Source: Kineosporia babensis (GTDB lineage Bacteria > Actinomycetota > Actinomycetes > Actinomycetales > Kineosporiaceae). From it: 64,000 nt of DNA. The translations under genes were made by a program, and so were the position numbers. Location: contig NZ_JAJOMB010000015.1 in the NCBI RefSeq assembly GCF_021129305.1, positions 1 to 64,000 of the forward strand, read 5' to 3'. Below the pieces are notes generated by a model. That model was given only the letters and a program-made list of their open reading frames with translations. It made no database searches and was not told the origin of the DNA. Each line of letters starts with the position of its first letter. Within the stretch, counting starts at the first letter, position 1. Of the stretch, positions 43,484 to 52,007 are shown one piece after another.

Positions 43484-43501
43484 GTCCCCTTCTCAGGGGA
43501 C
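43484..43501. terminator. Hairpin directly after paralogue B
   Basis: GTCCCC-TTCTCA-GGGGAC, a perfect six-bp stem touching the stop codon of paralogue B. It is a modest terminator. Confidence 0.5.
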
Positions 43502-45838
43502 TCAACGGCCGAGTTCGATCCGCCCGGAGATCTTCTTGCCGTCCGTGGCCGTGGTGAGTGCTGCACCGGAGGCCGAGCGGGCAGTGAGGTTCCAGCGGTA
43601 GTAACCGACCGCGGCCTTGTCGCCCGAACTGCTCTTGCCGTCCCAGACCAGGTCGCGGATGCCGCCGTCGGCCGTGTCGGTGGTGCGCAGCGTCCGGATC
43701 GCGTTGCCCGATCGCTCGGAAACGATCTGCAGCGTGGCCTCGGCCAGGGGTTCGGTGGTGTCGAACTGCGGGGCCCAGGTGTCGCGTTTGCCGTCACCGT
43801 TCGGGGTGAAGCCCAGCATGCTGATCCGGCCGGTGAGCCGCGGGTGCGAGACGACCTCGAAAGGCAGCGCCGAGACGGCGAGATCGAGGTTTGCGGGGCC
43901 GGCCAGTGAACGGCCCACGAGCCCCGAATCCAGTACCAGAGAACGGGTCGTGCCCGGCAGCGTGGTCGGGGTGCTGGTGGCTGACGACAGGTCGAGCACG
44001 GCCGCCCGGCCCGAGTTGGTCCAGGCCAGAGCTCCTTCGCCGAGAGTCAGGTTCGTGGTCGCCTTTCCGGTGGCGACCGAGCGGGTCTTTCCGGTCACCA
44101 GATCACGTACGGACGCCTGCGTGCGGCTGCAGTTGGTCCAGGCGGCTTTTCGTCCCCACAGAGAGACCTCCGGAGCCCGAGCACAGGTCTGCTCGAACAG
44201 CTTGCGCTGCTTGCGGTTCTCGGAGTTGGACAGCCAGACCTGAGCGCGTTTCTTCGCTGTGGTGCCGTACAGCACCTGGGAACCGAACAGGTCGTCCTGC
44301 TCGGCGAGCCGGGCCGCGGCCGGAAGGGTCTGCAGCAGTTCGCCGTTCGCCCGGAACACCTGGCCGGCCAGCAGCGCGTAGGGCCCGGAGACCTGCGGAT
44401 CGGGATCGACCAGGACGCTGCGGTTCTTACGGCGTACCGGGCTCTGCTCCAGGCTCGTTGTGCGCCGGTCTCGGTCCAGCAGATCCCACTGCAGGTTGTA
44501 CCGGTTGCTTGCGACCAGCCCTCGGGCGCCGGAGAACGAGATGGGAAGCGCATTCTCGGCGTCGGGCAGGCCGCCGGCCGGGGTGTCCAGCAGACTCTCG
44601 TCACCGAGCTGGGCCTGCGCGGAGACCGGTCGGGCCCAGAGAGCAAGGCTTCGGCCCGACCCTTGCGAGCGGTCGGCGTAGTAGATCTTGCCCGAGTTCA
44701 GACTCCATGCGTTCATCGGGAACTCGGCCACCGGGATCGACGCCGCCGGAACGGGCGCGCCGCCCGGGGCGATGCGGTAGACCCCCGGCGCGCTGCCCAG
44801 ACCGGTCGCCGTGACGAAGTCGTTGCCCACCGCCGCCAGACCGGAACTGCCCACCGGGAGCTGCACGTCGGTGGCCGAGTTACCGCTGACCATCCGCAAC
44901 GACACGGAATTGCCCTCGGCCGGGACCAGATAGCCCACCGTTCCGTTGTCGGCCACCACCAGTTCGTCCAGCATCGCCTTCGCGTCGCTCTCCACCCGGG
45001 AGGCCGCGGTTCCACCGGTTCGCGGCATGGAAGAGACTGTGGTGGTGCCGGCTGCGTCTTTGGTGGCCCAGGCGACGGTGCGGGAACCGAGCGCCAGATC
45101 GACCAGGCCCGTCTTACCCCCGGTCAGCAATGTGGAGGGGAGCCCGATGCTGAGCGGGATCTGGAGTAGCTGGAGGTCGCCGGTCGGGCTGAACGACTTG
45201 TCGCCCGGGAGGTAGTTACGGACGGCTGCGACGGCCGTGGTCGCGTCGGCGTCCCAACCCGCCATGGAGGCCATCGGCGTAGGAGCGTAGAGGCTGGTCT
45301 TTCCAGTCCAGGCGGAGCTGTCCTTGCCCGGGGCAGTCGGCACTGGGAGCACCTGCAGCGCCGGGGAGGGCAGGGGATAGGTGCTGAACGGATCGGGCGA
45401 GGCTACCCACGCCGTGGCGCCCAGGAGACTGAAATCCGTCCCGGAGGCCCGGCCGTCGACCGTGGTTCGGCCGGTGAGCAGGTCGGTGCGGTGCAGCAGG
45501 GTGCTGGAGCTGGCCGACCCGGAGCTGGCGATGCCCCAGGACAGTTGGTCGCCGGTGACTTCACCGGAAATGAACCGCTCGCGAGAACCCAGAGCGCCAG
45601 GGATCTGCGGACGAGCGGTGAGCGTGCTTCCCCAGGCTCCGGTGTGAACGACCGACTGCCCGCCGGCGGCCGCGTCCTGCTGTACGGCCACTCCGCTGGG
45701 TGAGGCCCCGAGCAGAGTTACGCCGGTGGCCTCGATGTGCGCCGGGACCTCGGTGTCGGCTTGGGCCGTTCCCACACCGCCGAGAATCAGGGCAAAAGTG
45801 GCCGTCCCGGCCAGAAATGAGCGTGTGTAGTAAGGCAC
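43502..45838 (-). CDS. Large secreted protein, paralogue B (beta-propeller-like with FlgD-like C-terminus)
   Basis: A 778-residue secreted relative of paralogue A. A signal peptide covers about 1-28 (FLAGTATFALILGG...TAQADT). It lacks the cytoplasmic N-terminal part of A. Segments shared with A, in order: NAWSLNSGKIYYADRS, LPISFSGARGLV, GPYALLAGQVFRANGELLQT, DDLFGSQVLYG, CARAPEVSLWGRKAAWTNCS and, from about residue 675, LGFTPNGDGKRDTWAPQFDT with LVWDGKSSSGDKAAVGYYRW. Low similarity in between suggests an old duplication. Function unknown. An extracellular structural or binding role is my inference. Confidence 0.72.
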   Translation of the reverse strand: MPYYTRSFLAGTATFALILGGVGTAQADTEVPAHIEATGVTLLGASPSGVAVQQDAAAGGQSVVHTGAWGSTLTARPQIPGALGSRERFISGEVTGDQLSWGIASSGSASSSTLLHRTDLLTGRTTVDGRASGTDFSLLGATAWVASPDPFSTYPLPSPALQVLPVPTAPGKDSSAWTGKTSLYAPTPMASMAGWDADATTAVAAVRNYLPGDKSFSPTGDLQLLQIPLSIGLPSTLLTGGKTGLVDLALGSRTVAWATKDAAGTTTVSSMPRTGGTAASRVESDAKAMLDELVVADNGTVGYLVPAEGNSVSLRMVSGNSATDVQLPVGSSGLAAVGNDFVTATGLGSAPGVYRIAPGGAPVPAASIPVAEFPMNAWSLNSGKIYYADRSQGSGRSLALWARPVSAQAQLGDESLLDTPAGGLPDAENALPISFSGARGLVASNRYNLQWDLLDRDRRTTSLEQSPVRRKNRSVLVDPDPQVSGPYALLAGQVFRANGELLQTLPAAARLAEQDDLFGSQVLYGTTAKKRAQVWLSNSENRKQRKLFEQTCARAPEVSLWGRKAAWTNCSRTQASVRDLVTGKTRSVATGKATTNLTLGEGALAWTNSGRAAVLDLSSATSTPTTLPGTTRSLVLDSGLVGRSLAGPANLDLAVSALPFEVVSHPRLTGRISMLGFTPNGDGKRDTWAPQFDTTEPLAEATLQIVSERSGNAIRTLRTTDTADGGIRDLVWDGKSSSGDKAAVGYYRWNLTARSASGAALTTATDGKKISGRIELGR

Positions 45839-45907
45839 CGCGATCCCCCGAGCGCGCAGCAGACGAAGACGCCAGGAGTCTGCCGAGCCTCAGCGGGAGC
45901 GTGCACG

Positions 45908-45943
45908 TCGCCGTCTCGGGGGACGAGACCCCCGAGACGGCGA
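45908..45943. terminator. Terminator of prs
   Basis: A perfect 15-bp stem (tcgccgtctcggggg / cccccgagacggcga) with a six-base loop, 52 bases after the prs stop on the minus strand. Confidence 0.88.
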
Positions 45944-45995
45944 CGACGCACCGGGACGGACACCGTCCCTAAGCCCTGAAGCACTGCTCTGCGGA

Positions 45996-46979
45996 CTACG
46001 CCTCGTCCGCGCTGAACAGCGAGGTGACCGAGCCGTCCTCGAAGACCTCGTGGATCGCCTTGGCGATCAGCGGGGCGATCGAGAGCACCGTCATGTTCGG
46101 CAGCAGCCGATCGGCCGGGATCGGCAGCGTGTTGGTCAGCACGATCTCGGTGGCGCCGCAGTCGCGCAGTCGCTCGGTGGCCGGGTCGGACAGGATGCCG
46201 TGGGTGCTGGCGATGATCACGTCCTTGGCGCCCGCCTCGAACAGCTTGGTGGCGGCCTTGGTGATCGTGCCCCCGGTGTCGATCATGTCGTCGACCAGCA
46301 CACAGGTGCGGCCCTCGACGTCACCGACCACCCGGTTGGTGACCACGGTGTTGGCCACCTTCGGGTCGCGGGTCTTGTGGATGAACGCCAGCGGCGCCCC
46401 GCCCAGCAGGTCGGCCCAGCGCTCGGCCACCCGGACCCGGCCGGAGTCCGGCGCCACCACGGTGATCTGCTCGCCCTTGTACTTGCCGGCGATGTGGTCG
46501 CCGAGCAGGCGCATCGCGAACAGGTGGTCGACCGGGCCGTCGAAGAAGCCCTGGGTCTGGTCGGTGTGCAGGTCGACCGTCATCAGCCGGTCGGCACCCG
46601 CGGTGTGCAGCAGGTCGGAGATCAGCCGGGCCGAGATCGGCTCGCGGCCCCGGTGCTTCTTGTCCTGCCGGGCGTAGGGGTAGAAGGGCAGGACGACGGT
46701 GATCCGGTCGGCCGACGCGCGCTTGAGCGCGTCGATCATGATCAGCGTCTCCATCACCCAGGTGTTGATGCCGGCGCCGCAGGACTGGACGACGAAGGCG
46801 TCCGCCCCGCGCACCGACTCCTCGAACCGCACGAAGATCTCGCCGTTGGCGAACTCGTAGGCCGACTGGGGGGTGAGGCTCACGTCAAGGTACTTGACGA
46901 TCTCCTCGGCCAGTTCGGGGTATGCCCGGCCGGAGAAGACCTGCAGGGTCTTCCGGCTTTGGATAGAAACAGTGTTCAC
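45996..46979 (-). CDS. prs: Ribose-phosphate pyrophosphokinase
   Basis: Makes PRPP from ribose 5-phosphate and ATP for nucleotide, histidine and tryptophan synthesis. It is 327 residues long. It shows NGEIFVRFEESVRG, the catalytic segment YARQDKKHRGREPIS, VDLHTDQTQGFF and the PRPP-binding loop VLVDDMIDTGGTI. The GTG start has gagagg nine bases upstream. In many actinobacteria prs follows glmU, but here it stands alone. Confidence 0.97.
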   Translation of the reverse strand: MNTVSIQSRKTLQVFSGRAYPELAEEIVKYLDVSLTPQSAYEFANGEIFVRFEESVRGADAFVVQSCGAGINTWVMETLIMIDALKRASADRITVVLPFYPYARQDKKHRGREPISARLISDLLHTAGADRLMTVDLHTDQTQGFFDGPVDHLFAMRLLGDHIAGKYKGEQITVVAPDSGRVRVAERWADLLGGAPLAFIHKTRDPKVANTVVTNRVVGDVEGRTCVLVDDMIDTGGTITKAATKLFEAGAKDVIIASTHGILSDPATERLRDCGATEIVLTNTLPIPADRLLPNMTVLSIAPLIAKAIHEVFEDGSVTSLFSADEA

Positions 46980-47158
46980 CAGCGGTACCTCTCACAGGGG
47001 TCGTGCCGCCATGTTCCCAGACTTTTCATGAGACAGGCTTTTGGGGGATTCAAGCACCCAGCCTTCCCGCCGACGGTGTATCGACGACGACCGAAACCGG
47101 CCCCTCCGACTCGGGGAGGGGGTGCTGAATCGGTGAGGCTGCTGACCGAGGGGGCAAT

Positions 47159-47608
47159 ATGTCCACGTACGTGCAATTGGGCCGGATCGAGGCCGGGCTG
47201 CCTCCCGCACTGGTCGACGACGATGCTGCTGTGGCCACCGAGCGTCTGGTCTACGTCCGCCGGGTGGTACCGGGTACTGCCGGTCACGTCTGGCAGGTTC
47301 TGGTCAGCCCGGAGGGTACGTCGGTGTGGCTGGGACACGGCGCGGTTCTCGCCGGACGTGGCGAGACTTACATCAGTGACGAAGGCGATGCCGGCGTCGT
47401 GCGTAGTTTCCACCCCCTGGAGCAGTTGCGGCTGTCCTGGCAGGACGGCGCGCAGGACGAGAGCAGTCTGGTGGAGCTGGACCTGACCCCGGTCGCCGGG
47501 GGTACGAGGCTGCGGTTGTGGCACGAGGGCCTTCCCCCGGCCATGCGGCGGGCGATGCAGGAGAAGTGGGAGCACCGGCTGGACGACTTCGCCCGTACCT
47601 GCCTGTAG
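47159..47608 (+). CDS. SRPBCC/AHSA1-like domain protein
   Basis: A 149-residue protein with the START-like pattern: VRRVVPGTAGHVWQVLVSPE, WLGHGAV, LSWQDG, SSLVELDLTPVAGGTRLRLW and a final helix WEHRLDDFARTCL. The fold has a hydrophobic pocket. The ligand is unknown. The ATG follows a gaccgaggggg ribosome binding site. Confidence 0.75.
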   Translation: MSTYVQLGRIEAGLPPALVDDDAAVATERLVYVRRVVPGTAGHVWQVLVSPEGTSVWLGHGAVLAGRGETYISDEGDAGVVRSFHPLEQLRLSWQDGAQDESSLVELDLTPVAGGTRLRLWHEGLPPAMRRAMQEKWEHRLDDFARTCL

Positions 47609-47626
47609 ATCTACTACGCACACTCG

Positions 47627-47673
47627 CCCCCGACCGGGTCGCATCACTCGGTCGGGGGTACCTGTTTTTGCTT
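47627..47673 (+). terminator. Intrinsic terminator of the SRPBCC gene
   Basis: A perfect 10-bp stem (cccccgaccg / cggtcggggg), then tacctgttttt, a proper T tract. Confidence 0.9.
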
Positions 47674-47720
47674 ACGGACGTTGTGGGCACGCTGCGCTTA
47701 CGGGCTCGGCTCGGTCAGGG

Positions 47721-48485
47721 TCACGGGTTCCAGCTGAGCATCAGCCAGCCGCCGGCCACGATCGAGACCAGGGAGACGGCGAAGAAGACCACCACCCAGA
47801 ACAGCCCCGGGATGTGACTCAGCCAGGCCAGCTGGTCGGCGTCCGAGGTCACCGGCGGGCCACCCCGGGAACCGCTGCCCTGGGCCCGGCGCGAGCGCTG
47901 CAGCTCGATCACCGCGCGCAAACCCCCGATCAGCAGCAGCCAGGTCACCGCGCAGGCGAAGCCCAGGGTGGTGCGCTCGTTGCCCCAGATGATCACCGCC
48001 ACTGCGGCGGCGCCGGTGGCGACCACAGTGAGCAGGCCGAAGGCGTTGCGGATCTGGGTGAGCAGGATCGCCAGCAGCGCCACCACGATCCACAGCAGCC
48101 ACTGGATCCGGTCCAGGCCGACCAGCGCGGCCAGGCCCACCCCGAGCAGTGAGGGAGCGGGGTATCCGGCCAGCGCGGTGAAGATCATGCCGGGCCCGCG
48201 CGGCTTGCCCCGGGAGAGCGTGACCCCGGAGGTGTCCGAGTGCAGCTTGATCCCGGCCAGCTCGCGGCCCATCACCAGGGCGGCCACCGCGTGCCCGCCC
48301 TCGTGCGCGATCGTGACCACGTTGCGCAGCACCCGCCAGGTGGTGCGCTCACCGGTCAGTACGACCGCGGCGACCATCAGGACGATCACCAGGAGACGCT
48401 CGTCGCCCAGGGAGTCCCAGGAGAGGTTGTCCCAATCCAGGGTGGAGCTCGTGGCCGATGACATTTCGCCAAGGGTAGGGGTCAT
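47721..48485 (-). CDS. M50-like membrane metallopeptidase
   Basis: A 254-residue membrane protein. The zinc motif HEGGH is at residues 61-65 in a membrane-proximal helix, with several membrane helices following and a final one at the C-terminus. This is the M50B-like family found in actinobacteria. The substrate is unknown. Its start overlaps the GT87 stop (ATGA), so it is coupled to that gene. Confidence 0.82.
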   Translation of the reverse strand: MTPTLGEMSSATSSTLDWDNLSWDSLGDERLLVIVLMVAAVVLTGERTTWRVLRNVVTIAHEGGHAVAALVMGRELAGIKLHSDTSGVTLSRGKPRGPGMIFTALAGYPAPSLLGVGLAALVGLDRIQWLLWIVVALLAILLTQIRNAFGLLTVVATGAAAVAVIIWGNERTTLGFACAVTWLLLIGGLRAVIELQRSRRAQGSGSRGGPPVTSDADQLAWLSHIPGLFWVVVFFAVSLVSIVAGGWLMLSWNP

Positions 48486-49909
48486 GGCTGAGCGGTCGTC
48501 AGCGGGTCGCCGGCCTGGGACCGGCCGCGCTTCCCGGGCAGGCGCAGCCGGTGGTCCTCGAGGCGGCCGGCGATCGGCCCGGCGGCCGGATCGTCCACGC
48601 CGAGGCGGCGGACCGGGTCGGAGCCGGGTCGGTAGATGGTGTGGATGATCATCCCGCAGAGGATCACCACCAGCAGGTCACGCAGCAGCACCACGGTCAG
48701 GAACTGCTCGGGGGAGTTGCCCCGGGCCGGGTCCTGCAGGCCCAGGAAGTACCCCAGCCGCGGGTACCAGAGGTAGGCGTCCACGCCCATCCAGACCAGC
48801 AGCGGGAACACCCGGGGCAGGGCCAGCACCGCCAGCGGCACCAGCCACAGCGAGTACTGCGGGCTCCAGACCTTGTTGGTCAGCAGGAACGCGGCGATCA
48901 CCAGGAAGGCCAGCGAGGCCACCCGGGGCCGGCGCGGCGCGGTCAGCCCGATCAGCCCGATCAGCAGGCACAGGGCCAGGAACGCGACCAGGGTGAAGAG
49001 ATTGAGCTTCTCCGGTGACTCCCCGGCGTACAGCGGGACGTCGAAGCCCGGCCAGGAGGTGAAGGTGGTCAGCGCGTTGTAGATCGAGTCGTGGTCGGCC
49101 GGGCGTACCGAGTTCAGCCGGAAGAACTCGTACCAGCCGCGCGGGAAGAGCAGCGCGAACGGGGCGTTGCAGGCCACCCAGGCGGCGCCCGCGGTCAGCG
49201 TGGCCTTCCACCAGGGCCGCATCACCCCGGCCCGCCAGCACAGGATCAGCAGCGGCCCGAGGATGAACAGCGGGTACAGCTTGGCCGCCGCCCCTACCCC
49301 GAGCAGCACCCCGGCCAGGACGGGCTTGTTACGGGCCCAGGCCAGCATGCCCCCGGCGGCCAGGGCCACCGCCAGGGTGTCGAAGTTGGTGAAGGCGTGC
49401 ACAAACACCAGCGGCGAGAGTGCCATCAGGGCCACGTGCCAGTGCCGCACGGCCAGCGGGATGGTGCACGCCACCGCGGCCAGCCAGGCCAGCGCCAGGA
49501 CGATCGCCATGATCGCGAAGTACGGCACCACCTCGGGCCCGACCGCGCCGCTGAGGTTCACCCAGGCCTTGGTCACCTTCATCACGCCGTACTGGAGCAG
49601 GCCGGTCACCACCGGGTACTCCATCGCCCGGACCGTGCCGTCGGTGTCGGTCCAGGTGGTCTTGTACGGCAGCGTGCCGTCCTGCAGCCGGTCCACGCCG
49701 TACAGCGGGATGGCGTCGGAGTAGCAGTGCAGCGAGTACTGCCGGGCGTCGCGCCAGTCGAGGGCGATCTGGCCGTCCGCCGTGCGGTAGGTGTCGATGC
49801 ACGGCGCCTTGGCCACCCAGCCCACCGCCAGGCCGAGGACGGCCAGCAGCATCAGGACCAGCCCGGTCCGCAGGCTCCGGTCGAAGAGTCGGCTGGTCGT
49901 CGCGGTCAT
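48482..49909 (-). CDS. GT87-family integral membrane glycosyltransferase
   Basis: A 475-residue protein with about 11 membrane segments. The early outside loop has DWRDARQYSLHCYSDAIPLY, then PYKTTW and MEYPVVTGLLQY. This arrangement, with an acidic residue in loop 1 and a P-Y motif, is typical of polyprenol-dependent mannosyltransferases (GT-C). The C-terminus is cytoplasmic and basic. It is downstream of a penicillin-binding protein and coupled to the M50-like gene. A similar gene sits next to ponA1 in mycobacteria. Confidence 0.8.
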   Translation of the reverse strand: MTATTSRLFDRSLRTGLVLMLLAVLGLAVGWVAKAPCIDTYRTADGQIALDWRDARQYSLHCYSDAIPLYGVDRLQDGTLPYKTTWTDTDGTVRAMEYPVVTGLLQYGVMKVTKAWVNLSGAVGPEVVPYFAIMAIVLALAWLAAVACTIPLAVRHWHVALMALSPLVFVHAFTNFDTLAVALAAGGMLAWARNKPVLAGVLLGVGAAAKLYPLFILGPLLILCWRAGVMRPWWKATLTAGAAWVACNAPFALLFPRGWYEFFRLNSVRPADHDSIYNALTTFTSWPGFDVPLYAGESPEKLNLFTLVAFLALCLLIGLIGLTAPRRPRVASLAFLVIAAFLLTNKVWSPQYSLWLVPLAVLALPRVFPLLVWMGVDAYLWYPRLGYFLGLQDPARGNSPEQFLTVVLLRDLLVVILCGMIIHTIYRPGSDPVRRLGVDDPAAGPIAGRLEDHRLRLPGKRGRSQAGDPLTTAQP

Positions 49910-49949
49910 CGGCGGGGACTCTACCGACCCCGGATGTGAGCGCCGAGCA

Positions 49950-51959
49950 CTACGCCAGGTCGGCCAGGAACTTCTTCACCAGTGGTACTGCGGTCTGCGC
50001 CCCGAAGCCACCGTCCTCGACCACCACGGCGAACGCGATGTCGCCCTGGAAACCGGTGAACCACGCGTGAGTTCGCGGCGGCGTGTCGCTGCCGTACTCG
50101 GCCGTGCCGGTCTTGCCGGAGACCGGGCCGCCCGGAACGCCCTTCAGTGCGGTGGCCGTGCCGTTGGTCACTACCCCGCGCATCAGCGAGCGCAGGGTCT
50201 TGGCCGCGTCGGCGTTCAGCTTGACCGGCTCCACCTCGGCGAGGGTTTCCTCAGCCGCCTCCTCGTCGGTGGGTTCCGCGCTCGAGGCGACCTCGCCGTC
50301 CTCAGTTGTGGGCTCTTCGCTCTTCTCGTCGCTGCTCGGCTTGCCGTTGAGCACCAGCTTGGGGGCGTGCCAGGTGCCCTCGGCGACCGCCGCCGAGGCG
50401 CTGGCCACGTTCAGCGGGCTGGCCAGCACCTTGCTCTGGCCGATCATCGAGGCGGCGTGCTCGACCGTGTCGCCCTCGGTCGGCACCTGACCCAGGTAGG
50501 CCGTCACCCCGGTGGAGTTGGGCTGGCCGTAGCCGAGCGACTTGGCCGCCTCGGCCAGCTCCTCCTGGCTGATCAGCTTGGCGCTGCCGACGAAGGCGGT
50601 GTTGCAGCTGTGCGCGAAGTCGTTGGCGAAGCTGGTCCGGCCGAGCACCTCGTCCTCGGCGTTCTTGAACGTCTTGCCGCCCACCGCGAGCGTGGCCGGG
50701 CAGGCCACGGTCTTGTTCGCGGTCATCCCGCCGAACTCCAGCAGGCCGAAGGTGGAGGCGACCTTGAAGGTGGAGCCGGGGGCGTACTGCCCGAGCAGCG
50801 CCCGGTTGTAGCTGTTGCCGTTGGGCCCGCCGTTGGCGATCGCCAGGATGTTGCCCGTCTTGGTGTCGATCGCCACCATCCCGGCCAGCTTCTTGGCCGA
50901 GCCGAGCGCCTTGTCCGCGGCCTTCTGCACGTCCTCGTCCAGGGTGATCTGCAGGTTCTCGCCGTTGCTGGGCTCGGCCCGGAACAGCTCCTTCTCGCTG
51001 TCCTCCTGATCGGGCACCGCGGCCGTGACCACCACGCCCGGAGTGCCGGACAGCTGCTCGTCGTAGGTGCGCTGCAGGCCGGACAGGCCGGTCTCGTCGC
51101 CCGCCTGCACCCGGCCGCCGGACTCCTCGACGATGTCCGCGGTGGCCGTGCCGACCGTGCCGAACAACGGCCGGGCGAAGTCCGAGGTCGGCGGCAGCGA
51201 GAGGTCCTTGGTCTGGAACACCGTGCCGGGGATCGGCTTGAGCTTCGGCTCCACCTTGTCGTAGGCGGCCCGGCGCAGCGTGATCACCTCGACGAACACG
51301 TCACCGCCGGCCGCCTCGACCCGCTTCAGCAGGGCGGCGCCGTCCACCTCGACGATGTTCGCGACCTGGTTGACGGTCTTCTTCACGTCGTCGGCCCGGG
51401 ACTTCTGGATCCCCACCGTGACGACCTCGCGGTCCTCGACCAGCACCTTGTCGTTCGCGCCGACGATCTGCCCACGGCGGCCCGGCAGCGTGCTGGCGTC
51501 CAGGGTGGCGGTGGCCAGCGTGCCGGTCAGCTCGGGGTGCACCAGCTCGGGGCTGTACTCCGGCAGCCAGGCGTCGTTCTGCTTGACCAGCGTCAGCGTG
51601 CTCTCGTAGGACCATTCCTGGTCCTTGGCCAGCGACCAGGTCACGGTCAGCGGCACGCTCGCGGTCTCGCCGCTGTCGGACTCGGTCACCGTGCCCGGGC
51701 TCACGTCGCTCGGCTTGTCGGTCTTCTCCGCGGTCAGGCCCGCGGTGATCTTCTGGATCGATCCCGCCGGGTCCTCGGCGCCCGGGGCGAAGGCCAGGGT
51801 GGCCAGGTTGCCACCGGTCCAGGCCCGGCCGAAGGCGCTCGCGGCGGTCTCCTGCGCCCCGCTCTGATCGCTGCCTCTGAGCAGGTACAGGGCTGCACCC
51901 CCGGCACCGGCGAGGACCAGTACGGCGACCAGGACGGAGATCAGCACGCGACGGTTCAC
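49950..51959 (-). CDS. Class B penicillin-binding protein with MecA-type N-terminal domain
   Basis: A 669-residue transpeptidase that cross-links peptidoglycan outside the membrane. One N-terminal membrane helix (about 5-28) is followed by an NTF2-like (MecA_N) domain, a dimerisation domain and the transpeptidase. Active-site motifs are STFK (Ser396), SCN (451) and KTGT (616). An acidic insertion (about 540-570) lies between SCN and KTG. It shares a 48-base divergent gap with the PhoD-like gene. It is related to M. tuberculosis Rv2864c. Confidence 0.92.
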   Translation of the reverse strand: MNRRVLISVLVAVLVLAGAGGAALYLLRGSDQSGAQETAASAFGRAWTGGNLATLAFAPGAEDPAGSIQKITAGLTAEKTDKPSDVSPGTVTESDSGETASVPLTVTWSLAKDQEWSYESTLTLVKQNDAWLPEYSPELVHPELTGTLATATLDASTLPGRRGQIVGANDKVLVEDREVVTVGIQKSRADDVKKTVNQVANIVEVDGAALLKRVEAAGGDVFVEVITLRRAAYDKVEPKLKPIPGTVFQTKDLSLPPTSDFARPLFGTVGTATADIVEESGGRVQAGDETGLSGLQRTYDEQLSGTPGVVVTAAVPDQEDSEKELFRAEPSNGENLQITLDEDVQKAADKALGSAKKLAGMVAIDTKTGNILAIANGGPNGNSYNRALLGQYAPGSTFKVASTFGLLEFGGMTANKTVACPATLAVGGKTFKNAEDEVLGRTSFANDFAHSCNTAFVGSAKLISQEELAEAAKSLGYGQPNSTGVTAYLGQVPTEGDTVEHAASMIGQSKVLASPLNVASASAAVAEGTWHAPKLVLNGKPSSDEKSEEPTTEDGEVASSAEPTDEEAAEETLAEVEPVKLNADAAKTLRSLMRGVVTNGTATALKGVPGGPVSGKTGTAEYGSDTPPRTHAWFTGFQGDIAFAVVVEDGGFGAQTAVPLVKKFLADLA

Positions 51960-52007
51960 GGTCGTCGACGGTAGCGGTCAAGCCGGGCCTGCGGTACGAA
52001 AGGGGGC

